From NCBI GenBank assembly GCA_900552145.1, contig URYW01000013.1, positions 1 to 28,659 of the forward strand: a stretch of DNA of 28,659 nt, read 5' to 3'. Position 1 is the stretch's first letter. Each line of letters begins with the position of its first letter. Made by a program: the position numbers and the translations under genes. Under the pieces are notes generated by a model. The model was given only the letters and a program-made list of their open reading frames with translations, searched no databases and was not told where the DNA came from. This DNA comes from an uncultured Collinsella sp. GTDB lineage: Bacteria; Actinomycetota; Coriobacteriia; Coriobacteriales; Coriobacteriaceae. Positions 7,302 through 13,740 of the stretch are shown here, in pieces.

Positions 7302-8708
7302 TTAGAAGTCGGCGTTGCCCACGGTGCGCGGGTGCGGCAGGACGTCGCGGATGTTGCCCACGCCGGTCAGATACATGACCAAGCGCTCGAAGCCCAGACC
7401 GTAGCCGGCGTGCTTGCAGGAACCGTAGCGGCGCAGGTCAAGGTAGTACTTGTACTGCTCGGGATTCATGCCCAGGTCCTTGATGCGGGCCTCGAGCAGA
7501 TCCAGGCGCTCCTCGCGCTGGGAGCCGCCGATAATCTCGCCGATACCGGGAACCAGGCAGTCGGCGGCGGCGACGGTCTTGCCGTCCTCGTTCATGCGCA
7601 TGTAGAACGCCTTGATCTCGGCCGGGTAGTCGGTCACGAAGGTCGGGCGCTTAAAGTGCTCCTCGGTCAGGAAGCGCTCGTGCTCGGTCTGCAGGTCGAT
7701 GCCCCAGCTGACGGGGTAATCAAACTGGTGGCCAGCAGCGACTGCCTGCTCCAGGATTTCGACGGCCTCGGTGTAGGTAACGCGGGCGAAGTCGGAGTTG
7801 GCGACATGGTCCAGGCGCTCGAGCAGACCCTTGTCCACAAACTTGTTGAGCATATTGAGCTCGTCGGGGCAGGTGGCCATGACGTCCTTAAGGACGTACT
7901 TGAGCATGGCCTCGGCGTTATCCATGTAGTCGTTAAGGTCGGCAAAGGCCATCTCGGGCTCGATCATCCAAAACTCGGCGGCGTGGCGCGTGGTGTTGGA
8001 GTTCTCGGCACGGAAGGTGGGGCCAAAGGTGTACACGTCGCCAAAGGCCATGGCAAAGTTCTCGGCATTGAGCTGGCCGGACACGGTGAGGCTTGCATGC
8101 TTGCCGAAGAAGTCCTGGCTCCAGTCGACCTCGCCGGACTCGGTGAGGGGCGGATTTTTGGGGTCGAGCGTGGTCACGCGGAACATCTCGCCGGCGCCCT
8201 CGCAGTCACTCGTGGTGATGATGGGGGTGTTGACGTAGACAAAGCCCTGCTCCTGGAAGAAGCGGTGGATGGCGGCAGCCGCGACAGAGCGGATGCGGAA
8301 CACGGCGCGGAACAGGTTGGTGCGCGGGCGCAGGTGCTGCTGGGTGCGCAGGAACTCGACGGTTGCGCGCTTCTTCTGCAGCGGGTAATCCGGGGCGCTG
8401 ACGCCCTCGACCTCGATGGAGGTGGCAGAAAGCTCGAAAGGCTGGGGCGCATCGGGGGTCCGCTTGACGGTGCCGGTGCAAATGAGTGCGGCCGAGACGT
8501 TTTGATGGGCGATCTCGTCGTAGTTGTCGAGTGCCTCGCGGTTCATGACGACCTGCAGGTCGCGGAAGCAGCTGCCGTCGTTGAGCGTAACGAAGCCAAA
8601 GTTCTTCATGTCGCGGACGGACTTGACCCAGCCGGCGACGGTGACGGTCTGGCCGCCGAGCGGCTCGGCATCGGCATAGAGCTGCGCGATTTTGGTGCGG
8701 TTCACGTA
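7302..8708 (-). CDS. asnS: Asparaginyl-tRNA synthetase
   Basis: This 468-residue class IIb synthetase charges tRNA-Asn in the cytoplasm. An N-terminal OB-fold anticodon domain (about residues 18-105, VTVAGWVKSVRDMKNFGFVT) precedes the catalytic domain, which has motif 2 (FRAENSNTTRHAAEFWMIEPE) and motif 3 (GYGLGFERLVMYLTGV) near the C-terminus. The Asn-type wording (THAAEF-like HAAEFWMIEPE) separates it from AspRS. I chose the GTG at 8708, giving (M)NRTKIAQLY as in the family, with GGAGG 4 nt upstream. An in-frame ATG at 8717 would put that site inside the gene, and an ATG at 8741 lies at the expected transcript start. I see no T-box in the short leader. Confidence 0.94.
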   Translation of the reverse strand, partial: YVNRTKIAQLYADAEPLGGQTVTVAGWVKSVRDMKNFGFVTLNDGSCFRDLQVVMNREALDNYDEIAHQNVSAALICTGTVKRTPDAPQPFELSATSIEVEGVSAPDYPLQKKRATVEFLRTQQHLRPRTNLFRAVFRIRSVAAAAIHRFFQEQGFVYVNTPIITTSDCEGAGEMFRVTTLDPKNPPLTESGEVDWSQDFFGKHASLTVSGQLNAENFAMAFGDVYTFGPTFRAENSNTTRHAAEFWMIEPEMAFADLNDYMDNAEAMLKYVLKDVMATCPDELNMLNKFVDKGLLERLDHVANSDFARVTYTEAVEILEQAVAAGHQFDYPVSWGIDLQTEHERFLTEEHFKRPTFVTDYPAEIKAFYMRMNEDGKTVAAADCLVPGIGEIIGGSQREERLDLLEARIKDLGMNPEQYKYYLDLRRYGSCKHAGYGLGFERLVMYLTGVGNIRDVLPHPRTVGNADF

Positions 8709-8751
8709 TCCTCCCATAACGGTTGAATGATAGTTATCCATACAGTTCGAT

Positions 8752-8760
8752 ATTCTAGCA
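8752..8760 (-). promoter_or_regulatory. Extended -10 promoter of asnS
   Basis: The minus strand reads TGCTAGAAT, an extended -10 element with no good -35 box at 17 bp. Transcription would start near 8745, leaving a leader of about 37 nt before the GTG at 8708. Confidence 0.5.
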
Positions 8761-8817
8761 GCTCGGCTCATTTGGGCTATACAGATAAGGCATTGGCGGG
8801 ATGGTTTTTCAAACGAA

Positions 8818-8849
8818 AAGCGCCCGCGGCCAAATGGTCGTGGGCGCTT
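8818..8849 (-). terminator. Intrinsic terminator of the EIIA(Glc) gene
   Basis: AAGCGCCCGCGGCC (8818-8831) pairs with GGTCGTGGGCGCTT (8836-8849) around a 4-nt loop, with two A-C mismatches in the minus-strand RNA. TTTTCGTTTG follows the stem on that strand, 37 bp after the stop codon. Confidence 0.8.
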
Positions 8850-8886
8850 GACGAGGTGCCTTTTGGCTGTGTGGCGTGGGGCCTGG

Positions 8887-9450
8887 CTACTTGGTCTTGG
8901 CAACCAGCAGCGGGTCGCCAAGCTTGACGAGCGGGTTGCCGCCGATAAGCGTTCCAGACTCGCCGACATGGTCGATGCTCTTAAGACGATCGAGCTCGGA
9001 GACGATGACGGTCACGATGTCCTCGTGACCAGCGGCCTTAATGGCCTCGCGGTCGAAGCTGATGAGCGGCTGGCCTGCCTTGACCACATCGCCCATCTCG
9101 ACAAAGCGGGCAAAACCCTTGCCGTTCATTTCCACGGTGCCCAGGCCAACATGGATGAACACGCGCAGACCGTCCTCGGTGATCATGCCGATGGAGTGGT
9201 TGGTGACAGTGGTGGCACCGATGCGGCCGTTGGCGGGCGCATAGATGGTGCCGGTAATGGGCTCGATGCCATAGCCCTGGCCAAGCATGCCCGAGGCGAT
9301 CGTCTCGTCGGGAACCTCGTTCAGGTTGACGAGCACGCCGTTGACGGGGGCATAGATGACGCCTTCGCGGGTAGCGAAGCTTGCTGCGGGCGGAACGGAC
9401 GCCTCGCCGGTCGAGGTGAAGGTGGACTTAAGCGAATCGAGCAGACCCAT
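8887..9450 (-). CDS. crr: PTS glucose-type EIIA component (single domain)
   Basis: This 187-residue cytoplasmic protein passes phosphate from HPr to a membrane EIIB domain. The active-site His is in VFIHVGLGTV (His100), with the partner His in NHSIG (His85). Gly/Ala turns such as YAPVNGVL and YAPANGRI are typical of the family. It is slightly longer at the N-terminus than E. coli EIIA(Glc). I chose the ATG at 9450 because GGAGG lies 7 nt upstream; the frame stays open to 9531 but lacks a matching site. The gene stands alone between its own terminator and a 243-bp upstream gap. The EIICB at 13741 has no EIIA domain and is a likely client. The symbol follows E. coli crr by homology; a role in catabolite control is not shown here. 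Confidence 0.92.
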   Translation of the reverse strand: MGLLDSLKSTFTSTGEASVPPAASFATREGVIYAPVNGVLVNLNEVPDETIASGMLGQGYGIEPITGTIYAPANGRIGATTVTNHSIGMITEDGLRVFIHVGLGTVEMNGKGFARFVEMGDVVKAGQPLISFDREAIKAAGHEDIVTVIVSELDRLKSIDHVGESGTLIGGNPLVKLGDPLLVAKTK

Positions 9451-9497
9451 AGTTGCCTCCAACTTAAATAGGCGCATATCGCGCGTTTGGTTTGCCG

Positions 9498-9507
9498 GAA
9501 ACGTTTC
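9498..9507. promoter_or_regulatory. Palindrome GAAACGTTTC upstream of the EIIA gene, possible LacI-family operator
   Basis: GAAACGTTTC is a perfect palindrome with a central CG, the general form of LacI/CcpA-family operators, 48 bp upstream of the EIIA start. A second palindrome, CACATGTG, overlaps its end at 9507-9514. No convincing -35/-10 pair was found here, so a role is only suggested. Confidence 0.35.
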
Positions 9508-9646
9508 ACATGTGTTTCGCGGCTTGGTCAACGCCCCTATTCTACGCTGCTCAACGATACCTCTGAACTGGGATTATGTGATATATCAGTTGAAGGGAAA
9601 CTTATTGCCGGAGTGTTTCTGCGCCACGGGTTCAAGTGGGGTACGC

Positions 9647-9674
9647 TTGAAGGCGAAAAATAAGGGCGCATAAT
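9647..9674 (+). promoter_or_regulatory. Candidate promoter of the alpha/beta hydrolase gene
   Basis: TTGAAG (9647-9652) and CATAAT (9669-9674) are 16 bp apart. Transcription would start near 9681, only about 13 nt before the ATG, just including the AAGGGAG binding site. Confidence 0.5.
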
Positions 9675-9693
9675 TTGCGCGAAGGGAGCACAT

Positions 9694-10593
9694 ATGATTG
9701 TCGAGAACCATGCGCTGTGGGGCGAGGAGCCGACCGAGGATTATCCGGCGACGTGTACGTATTTGGGTGCCGAGCCGTTGCCCGATAAACCGAATGGCCG
9801 CCGCCCCGCGGTGATTATCTGTGGCGGAGGTGCGTTTACGCATATCGCTCCGCATGAGCAGGATCCTGTGGCGTTTGCGTTTTTGGATCACGGTTACCAG
9901 GCCTTTGTGCTCAACTATGTCACGAGTTCTACGGGTGACGTGAGCTTTCCGCATCCCCAGGCAGATCTTGCCAAGATGGTCGCCACGGTGCGCGCCAACG
10001 CCGACGAGTGGCATGTCGATCCTAAGCGCGTGTGCGTCGTGGGCTTTTCTGCTGGCGGCATGATTTGCGCCTCGCTGGCAACACAGTGGAAGACCGGCCC
10101 CTTTGCGGCACTTGCCGGGGCGCGTCCGGACGACATTCGTCCCGATGCCGTGGTGCTGGGCTATCCATTGCTCGACTTTGCCTATGTGCGCGACATGCAG
10201 ACGCGCGATCCGCGCATTGACTTGCGTGTGCCCAAGACGGGTGGCAAGACGGGGCGCGATTTGCTCAACGACTACCTGTCGATGGTGACGGGCGGCGAGG
10301 CAACTGACGAGCATCTGGCCGACATCTGCCCCACCACGCATGTTTCGCGTCAGATGCCACCGACCTTTGTGTGGGGCGTGTCCGACGACAAGACGGCGCC
10401 GATCGCGCAGGTCTACCCGTTTGCGCAGCGCATGGCCGAGGAGGGCGTTGCATGCGAGATGCACGTCTTCGACCAGGGTGGTCATGGCCTTTCGCTCGGC
10501 AACGCCAACACCGCGGTCGACAACGAGGACAAGCAGGTTTCCGTCCGTCCCTGGATCCGCCTGGCCTTCCGCTTCCTCGAGCGCCATCTGTAA
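9694..10593 (+). CDS. Alpha/beta-hydrolase, esterase/lipase of the acetylesterase (COG0657-like) group
   Basis: This 299-residue soluble protein has the alpha/beta-hydrolase fold and should cleave carboxylic esters. The oxyanion region is IICGGGAFTHIAPHE, near residues 41-55. The nucleophile elbow is GFSAGG (Ser near residue 119). An acidic residue lies in VWGVSDDKTAP, and the catalytic His is in GGHGLS close to the end. There is no signal peptide, so it acts inside the cell, perhaps deacetylating imported sugars, as relatives near sugar genes do. AAGGGAG precedes the ATG at 9694. It is probably monocistronic: the hairpin at 10623-10694 follows its stop codon. The substrate is not predictable. 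Confidence 0.87.
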   Translation: MIVENHALWGEEPTEDYPATCTYLGAEPLPDKPNGRRPAVIICGGGAFTHIAPHEQDPVAFAFLDHGYQAFVLNYVTSSTGDVSFPHPQADLAKMVATVRANADEWHVDPKRVCVVGFSAGGMICASLATQWKTGPFAALAGARPDDIRPDAVVLGYPLLDFAYVRDMQTRDPRIDLRVPKTGGKTGRDLLNDYLSMVTGGEATDEHLADICPTTHVSRQMPPTFVWGVSDDKTAPIAQVYPFAQRMAEEGVACEMHVFDQGGHGLSLGNANTAVDNEDKQVSVRPWIRLAFRFLERHL

Positions 10594-10622
10594 GAGTCCC
10601 GGCATCCAAGCTCTTCAATAAC

Positions 10623-10694
10623 TTGCGGTGAAATAGTTCCTATCTGGGGCATCAACCAGCCCATCCAGGAACTATTCCACCGCAACTTCGTTTT
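10623..10694 (+). repeat. Dispersed long-stem hairpin (copy 1), acting as a terminator
   Basis: TTGCGGTGAAATAGTTCCT (10623-10641) pairs with AGGAACTATTCCACCGCAA (10667-10685) with one mismatch, and TTTTT follows at 10690-10694. The arms are nearly identical to those at 20072-20138. It lies 29 bp after the hydrolase stop codon and fits an intrinsic terminator carried by a repeat element. Confidence 0.85.
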
Positions 10695-10739
10695 TGATGC
10701 CCCGTCCGGAAACTGCGCCCCAGTTTTGCCTTTCAAGGT

Positions 10740-10907
10740 GGGACGCAGTTTCCCATAGGGCCTCGACTGGGAAAGCGCGTCCCGTTTCGAGCGGGGATTC
10801 CGGGATGCATTTTCCGTAAGAGGCCTGTTTGGGAAACCATATCCCGTTTCGAGCCGGAATTCTGGGATGTAGTTTCCCCGAGAGGCCTCATCGGGAAACT
10901 ATGGCCC
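10740..10907. repeat. 62-bp tandem repeat array, 2.7 copies, each containing a hairpin
   Basis: Units start at 10740, 10802 and 10864 with an exact 62-bp period; the last is cut at about 44 bp. Each unit has the form GGGAyG, TTTCC, a central GGCCT, GGGAAA, then a CCC arm, followed by a shared linker with CCCGTTTCGAGC in the two full units. In unit 1 GGGACGC pairs with GCGTCCC; in unit 2 GGGAT pairs with ATCCC; in unit 3 TAGTTTCCC pairs with GGGAAACTA. The units thus differ in sequence while each keeps a hairpin. Confidence 0.85.
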
Positions 10908-10946
10908 TGAACTCTCCTGCCTGTCCCCATTGCGCCAATTTGCTGA

Positions 10947-10976
10947 TTGAACATCGTTGTGTGTTCGCGCTATCAT
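10947..10976 (+). promoter_or_regulatory. Candidate feoAB promoter
   Basis: TTGAAC (10947-10952) and TATCAT (10971-10976) are 18 bp apart. Transcription would start near 10983, inside the GGTTAGCC repeat region, giving a leader of about 80 nt. Confidence 0.55.
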
Positions 10977-10980
10977 GCAT

Positions 10981-11014
10981 GGTTAAATTGGTTAGCCGTG
11001 GCAAACGGTTAGCC
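10981..11014. promoter_or_regulatory. Repeated GGTTA(GCC) motifs, possible iron-repressor operator for feoAB
   Basis: GGTTAGCC occurs at 10990-10997 and 11007-11014, and GGTTA also at 10981. The second lies in a 17-bp dyad, TGGCAAACGGTTAGCCA, with one mismatch. The half-site resembles the left half of DtxR/IdeR boxes (consensus TTAGGTTAGSCTAACCTAA). It overlaps the predicted transcription start, a position suited to repression. No DtxR-type gene is in this window. Confidence 0.5.
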
Positions 11015-11065
11015 AAGGTGAACATAAATGCAACGCCCTGTGGGCGCCGGGGGAGGAACACGGAC

Positions 11066-13426
11066 GTGAAGCTCGATACGCTCGAGATTGGAAAGGACGC
11101 CGTTGTCGCATCGGTGGCATCGGACGACCAGGCACTCCGACAGCATATTTTGGACATGGGCCTAACGCCGGGCACCGAAGTCACCATGATGAAGTACGCC
11201 CCCATGGGCGACCCGCTCGAGATTCGCCTGCGTGGCTACGAGTTGACGCTGCGCAAGGATGATGCCGCACGCATTGAGCTCGTGGATGTGCACGACACCG
11301 ATACCGGTCCGCGCGCCAACGCCGCAATCGGAACGACGGAGCATCCGGCACTCGGCGAGGGGATGTATTCGCCCCGTGCGGCAAAAACGGCCGTGCCCGA
11401 GGGCGCACCGCTGCATTTTGCCCTCGCCGGCAACCAAAACTGCGGTAAGACCACGCTGTTCAACCAGCTTACGGGCTCCAACCAGCACGTCGGTAACTTT
11501 CCTGGCGTGACGGTCGACCGCAAGGACGGCACCATCCGTAACCATCCCGAGGCAAGCGTTACCGATCTGCCCGGCATTTACTCCCTGTCGCCGTACACGG
11601 GCGAAGAGATCGTCAGCCGCCAATTCATCTTGGACGAAAACCCCGACGCCATCATCGACATCATCGACGCCACCAACATCGAACGTAACCTGTACCTGAC
11701 GCTGCAGCTTATGGAGCTCGACCGCCCCATGGTCATCGCGCTCAACATGATGGACGAGGTGACGGCCAACGGCGGCGCCGTGGACGTCAATCTGCTCGAG
11801 AGCCTGTTGGGCGTGCCTGTTGTTCCCATTAGCGCTGCCCGCAACGAGGGTATCGGCGAGCTGGTGGATCATGCCTTGCACGTGGCGCGGTTCCGCGAGC
11901 GCCCCGGTCGCCTGGACTTCTGTGCGCCCGATGGATCGGACGGCGGCGCACTGCATCGCTGCATCCACGGCATTGCCAACCTGATCGAGGACCATGCCGT
12001 GACGGCGCACATCCCGGTGCGCTTTGCGGCGACCAAGCTGGTTGAGGGCGACGAGCTGGTGACCGAGGCGCTTCACCTGGATCGCAACGAGCTCGACGCT
12101 ATCGAGCACATCATTACCCAGATGGAGGGCGAGGCCGGCACCGACCGCCTGTCCGCGCTGGCCGATATGCGCTTTAGCTTTATCGGCGACGTGTGCGGGC
12201 GCTGCGTCGTCAAACCGCACGAAAGCCGCGAGCACGTGCGCTCCGTCAAGATCGACCGCATCCTGACGGGTCGCTACACGGCCATTCCGGCGTTCCTGGT
12301 GATCATGGGCCTCGTCTTTTGGCTGACGTTTGGCGTGATCGGCGCGGCGTTGCAGGGACTCATGGAGGACGGTATCGCTGCTATCATCGCCTCGGCCGAT
12401 GCGGGCCTCAAGGCGTTCGGCACCAACGACGTGGTGCGCTCGCTGGCTGTCGACGGCGTGCTTACGGGCGTGGGCAGTGTGCTGACCTTCCTGCCGATTA
12501 TCGTCGTGCTCTTCTTGTTCCTCTCCATTCTGGAAGACTCGGGCTACATGGCGCGCGTCGCCTTTGTCATGGATAAGGTGCTGCGTCGTTTTGGCCTGTC
12601 GGGCCGCAGCTTTGTACCCATGCTCGTCGGGTTTGGCTGCACCGTGCCGGCTATCATGTCGACCCGTACGCTCCCATCCGAGCACGACCGCAAGATGACG
12701 GTCATGCTCACGCCGTTCATGAGCTGCTCGGCCAAGTTGCCGGTCTATGGTCTGCTGTGCGGGGCGTTTTTCCCACAGGCGACGGTTCCCGCCATGGTCT
12801 CGCTCTATCTGATCGGCATTGCGGTTGGCTGTATCGCGGCTTTGGTACTCAACCGCACGGCATTTAAGGGCGACCCGGTGCCGTTTATCATGGAGCTGCC
12901 CAATTACCGCCTGCCGAGCGTCAAGACGACGGTGATGCTGGCATGGGATAAGGCCAAAGACTTTATTACCAAGGCCTTTACCATTATCTTTGCCGCTACC
13001 GTGGTCATCTGGTTCCTTCAGACGTTCGACATCCGCTTTAATGTGGTCGCCGATCAGTCGCAGAGTCTGCTTGCGGGTCTCGGCAGCATCATTGCGCCGG
13101 CGCTGACGCCGCTTGGGTTTGGCGACTGGCGTGCATCCACGGCGCTCGTCACCGGACTTATCGCCAAGGAGAGTGTCATCTCGACCCTCACGGTGCTTTT
13201 GGGCGCGACCTCGCCCGCGGCACTGTCGACCATGTTTTCGCCGTTCACTGCCTATGTGTTCCTGGTCTTTACGCTGCTGTACCCGCCCTGTGTGGCAGCC
13301 ATCGGCGCCGTCAAGAGCGAGCTGGGCGCGCGCTACGCCGTTGCCGTGTTCGCGTTTCAAGTGACGGTCGCCTGGATCGTGGCGTTTGTCGTGCATTCGG
13401 CGGGCATATTGCTGGGGCTGGCTTAG
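11066..13426 (+). CDS. feoB: Ferrous iron transporter, FeoA-FeoB fusion
   Basis: This 786-residue membrane GTPase imports Fe2+. An N-terminal FeoA-like SH3 domain occupies about residues 1-75 (LDTLEIGKDAVV, DMGLTPGTEVTM). The FeoB G domain follows, with G1 AGNQNCGKTT (121-130), G3 DLPG (167-170), G4 NMMD (227-230) and G5 SAARNEG. The membrane part has the two Gate regions, with FVPMLVGFGCTVPAIM, and the FeoB C-terminal segment. FeoA and FeoB are usually separate genes, though fusions are known in several groups. I chose the GTG at 11066 because GGAGG lies 9 nt upstream and the FeoA domain starts there. It is monocistronic, with a promoter and possible iron-responsive sites just upstream. Confidence 0.95.
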   Translation: MKLDTLEIGKDAVVASVASDDQALRQHILDMGLTPGTEVTMMKYAPMGDPLEIRLRGYELTLRKDDAARIELVDVHDTDTGPRANAAIGTTEHPALGEGMYSPRAAKTAVPEGAPLHFALAGNQNCGKTTLFNQLTGSNQHVGNFPGVTVDRKDGTIRNHPEASVTDLPGIYSLSPYTGEEIVSRQFILDENPDAIIDIIDATNIERNLYLTLQLMELDRPMVIALNMMDEVTANGGAVDVNLLESLLGVPVVPISAARNEGIGELVDHALHVARFRERPGRLDFCAPDGSDGGALHRCIHGIANLIEDHAVTAHIPVRFAATKLVEGDELVTEALHLDRNELDAIEHIITQMEGEAGTDRLSALADMRFSFIGDVCGRCVVKPHESREHVRSVKIDRILTGRYTAIPAFLVIMGLVFWLTFGVIGAALQGLMEDGIAAIIASADAGLKAFGTNDVVRSLAVDGVLTGVGSVLTFLPIIVVLFLFLSILEDSGYMARVAFVMDKVLRRFGLSGRSFVPMLVGFGCTVPAIMSTRTLPSEHDRKMTVMLTPFMSCSAKLPVYGLLCGAFFPQATVPAMVSLYLIGIAVGCIAALVLNRTAFKGDPVPFIMELPNYRLPSVKTTVMLAWDKAKDFITKAFTIIFAATVVIWFLQTFDIRFNVVADQSQSLLAGLGSIIAPALTPLGFGDWRASTALVTGLIAKESVISTLTVLLGATSPAALSTMFSPFTAYVFLVFTLLYPPCVAAIGAVKSELGARYAVAVFAFQVTVAWIVAFVVHSAGILLGLA

Positions 13427-13740
13427 GGGCGCGTTGATGCTCCGCGCTTTTGGGCGAGCAACAATTAAACAAATATGAGCCAAAATACCGGTAATTGTCG
13501 GCCTGCGGGGACTGTCCTACGCTGCAGGTTGCCGTTCGCTGCCTATTTGCTGCCGTTTGCGGATTCGTAAATACTTGCAATCGTCGGTCGATTTAACCGC
13601 ATTACGCGATGCCGATGCACATTTTTTGTGCCCCTTTCTACAATCACTTTGTGTCTATTGCCGAGCATGTCTTCCGTTTCGCCTGTGTGGGGACGTGGGG
13701 TGCAATAGTCGTTTGTAGAGGCTCATTGAGGAGGGAATTG
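13427..13740. other. 314-bp gap upstream of the PTS gene
   Basis: No gene is supported here, and I found no strong terminator for feoAB. An open stretch continuous with the PTS frame begins at 13609 but has no ribosome binding site and no PTS similarity. A likely promoter lies at 13616-13644, leaving a leader of about 90 nt before the PTS start. GCAC and GTGC flank a short T-run at 13617-13630 inside that promoter and could form a small hairpin or binding site. Confidence 0.6.
13616..13644 (+). promoter_or_regulatory. Candidate promoter of the PTS EIICB gene
   Basis: TGCACA (13616-13621), matching four of six -35 positions, is 17 bp from TACAAT (13639-13644). Transcription would start near 13651. 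Confidence 0.45.

Larger units (their letters stand above)
10594..11065. other. 472-bp gap between the hydrolase and feoAB genes
   Basis: This gap holds no gene that I can support. From left to right it contains a long hairpin of the GTTGCGG type, which is followed by T5 and probably ends the hydrolase transcript; an inverted piece at 10708-10721; a 62-bp tandem hairpin array; a promoter; and repeated GGTTAGCC motifs before feoAB. An in-frame ATG at 10829 extends the feoAB frame upstream, but that stretch is the repeat array and is not credible protein. Confidence 0.7.

Noticed and set aside
7275..8726. Open frame on the plus strand opposite asnS
   Set aside because: asnS has both class II motifs, a terminator and a promoter; the opposite frame has none.
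8709..8760. T-box riboswitch before asnS
   Set aside because: The predicted leader is only about 37 nt, too short for a T-box, and no T-box sequence or terminator hairpin is seen.
10740..10907. CRISPR array
   Set aside because: The units are contiguous 62-bp tandem repeats without unique spacers, and no cas genes are present.
10829..11065. Upstream ATG extension of feoAB by 79 codons
   Set aside because: It would translate repeat array, promoter and operator motifs; GTG 11066 has a good binding site and starts the FeoA domain.
11162..13483. Very long open frame antisense to feoAB
   Set aside because: It mirrors feoAB, is dominated by Arg, His, Ala and Gln runs expected from the complement of GC-rich coding DNA, and has no motifs. 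Long antisense frames are common at this GC content.
13609..13740. N-terminal extension of the PTS protein
   Set aside because: The extension has no ribosome binding site and no EIIC similarity; ATG 13741 has GAGGAGGG in place.
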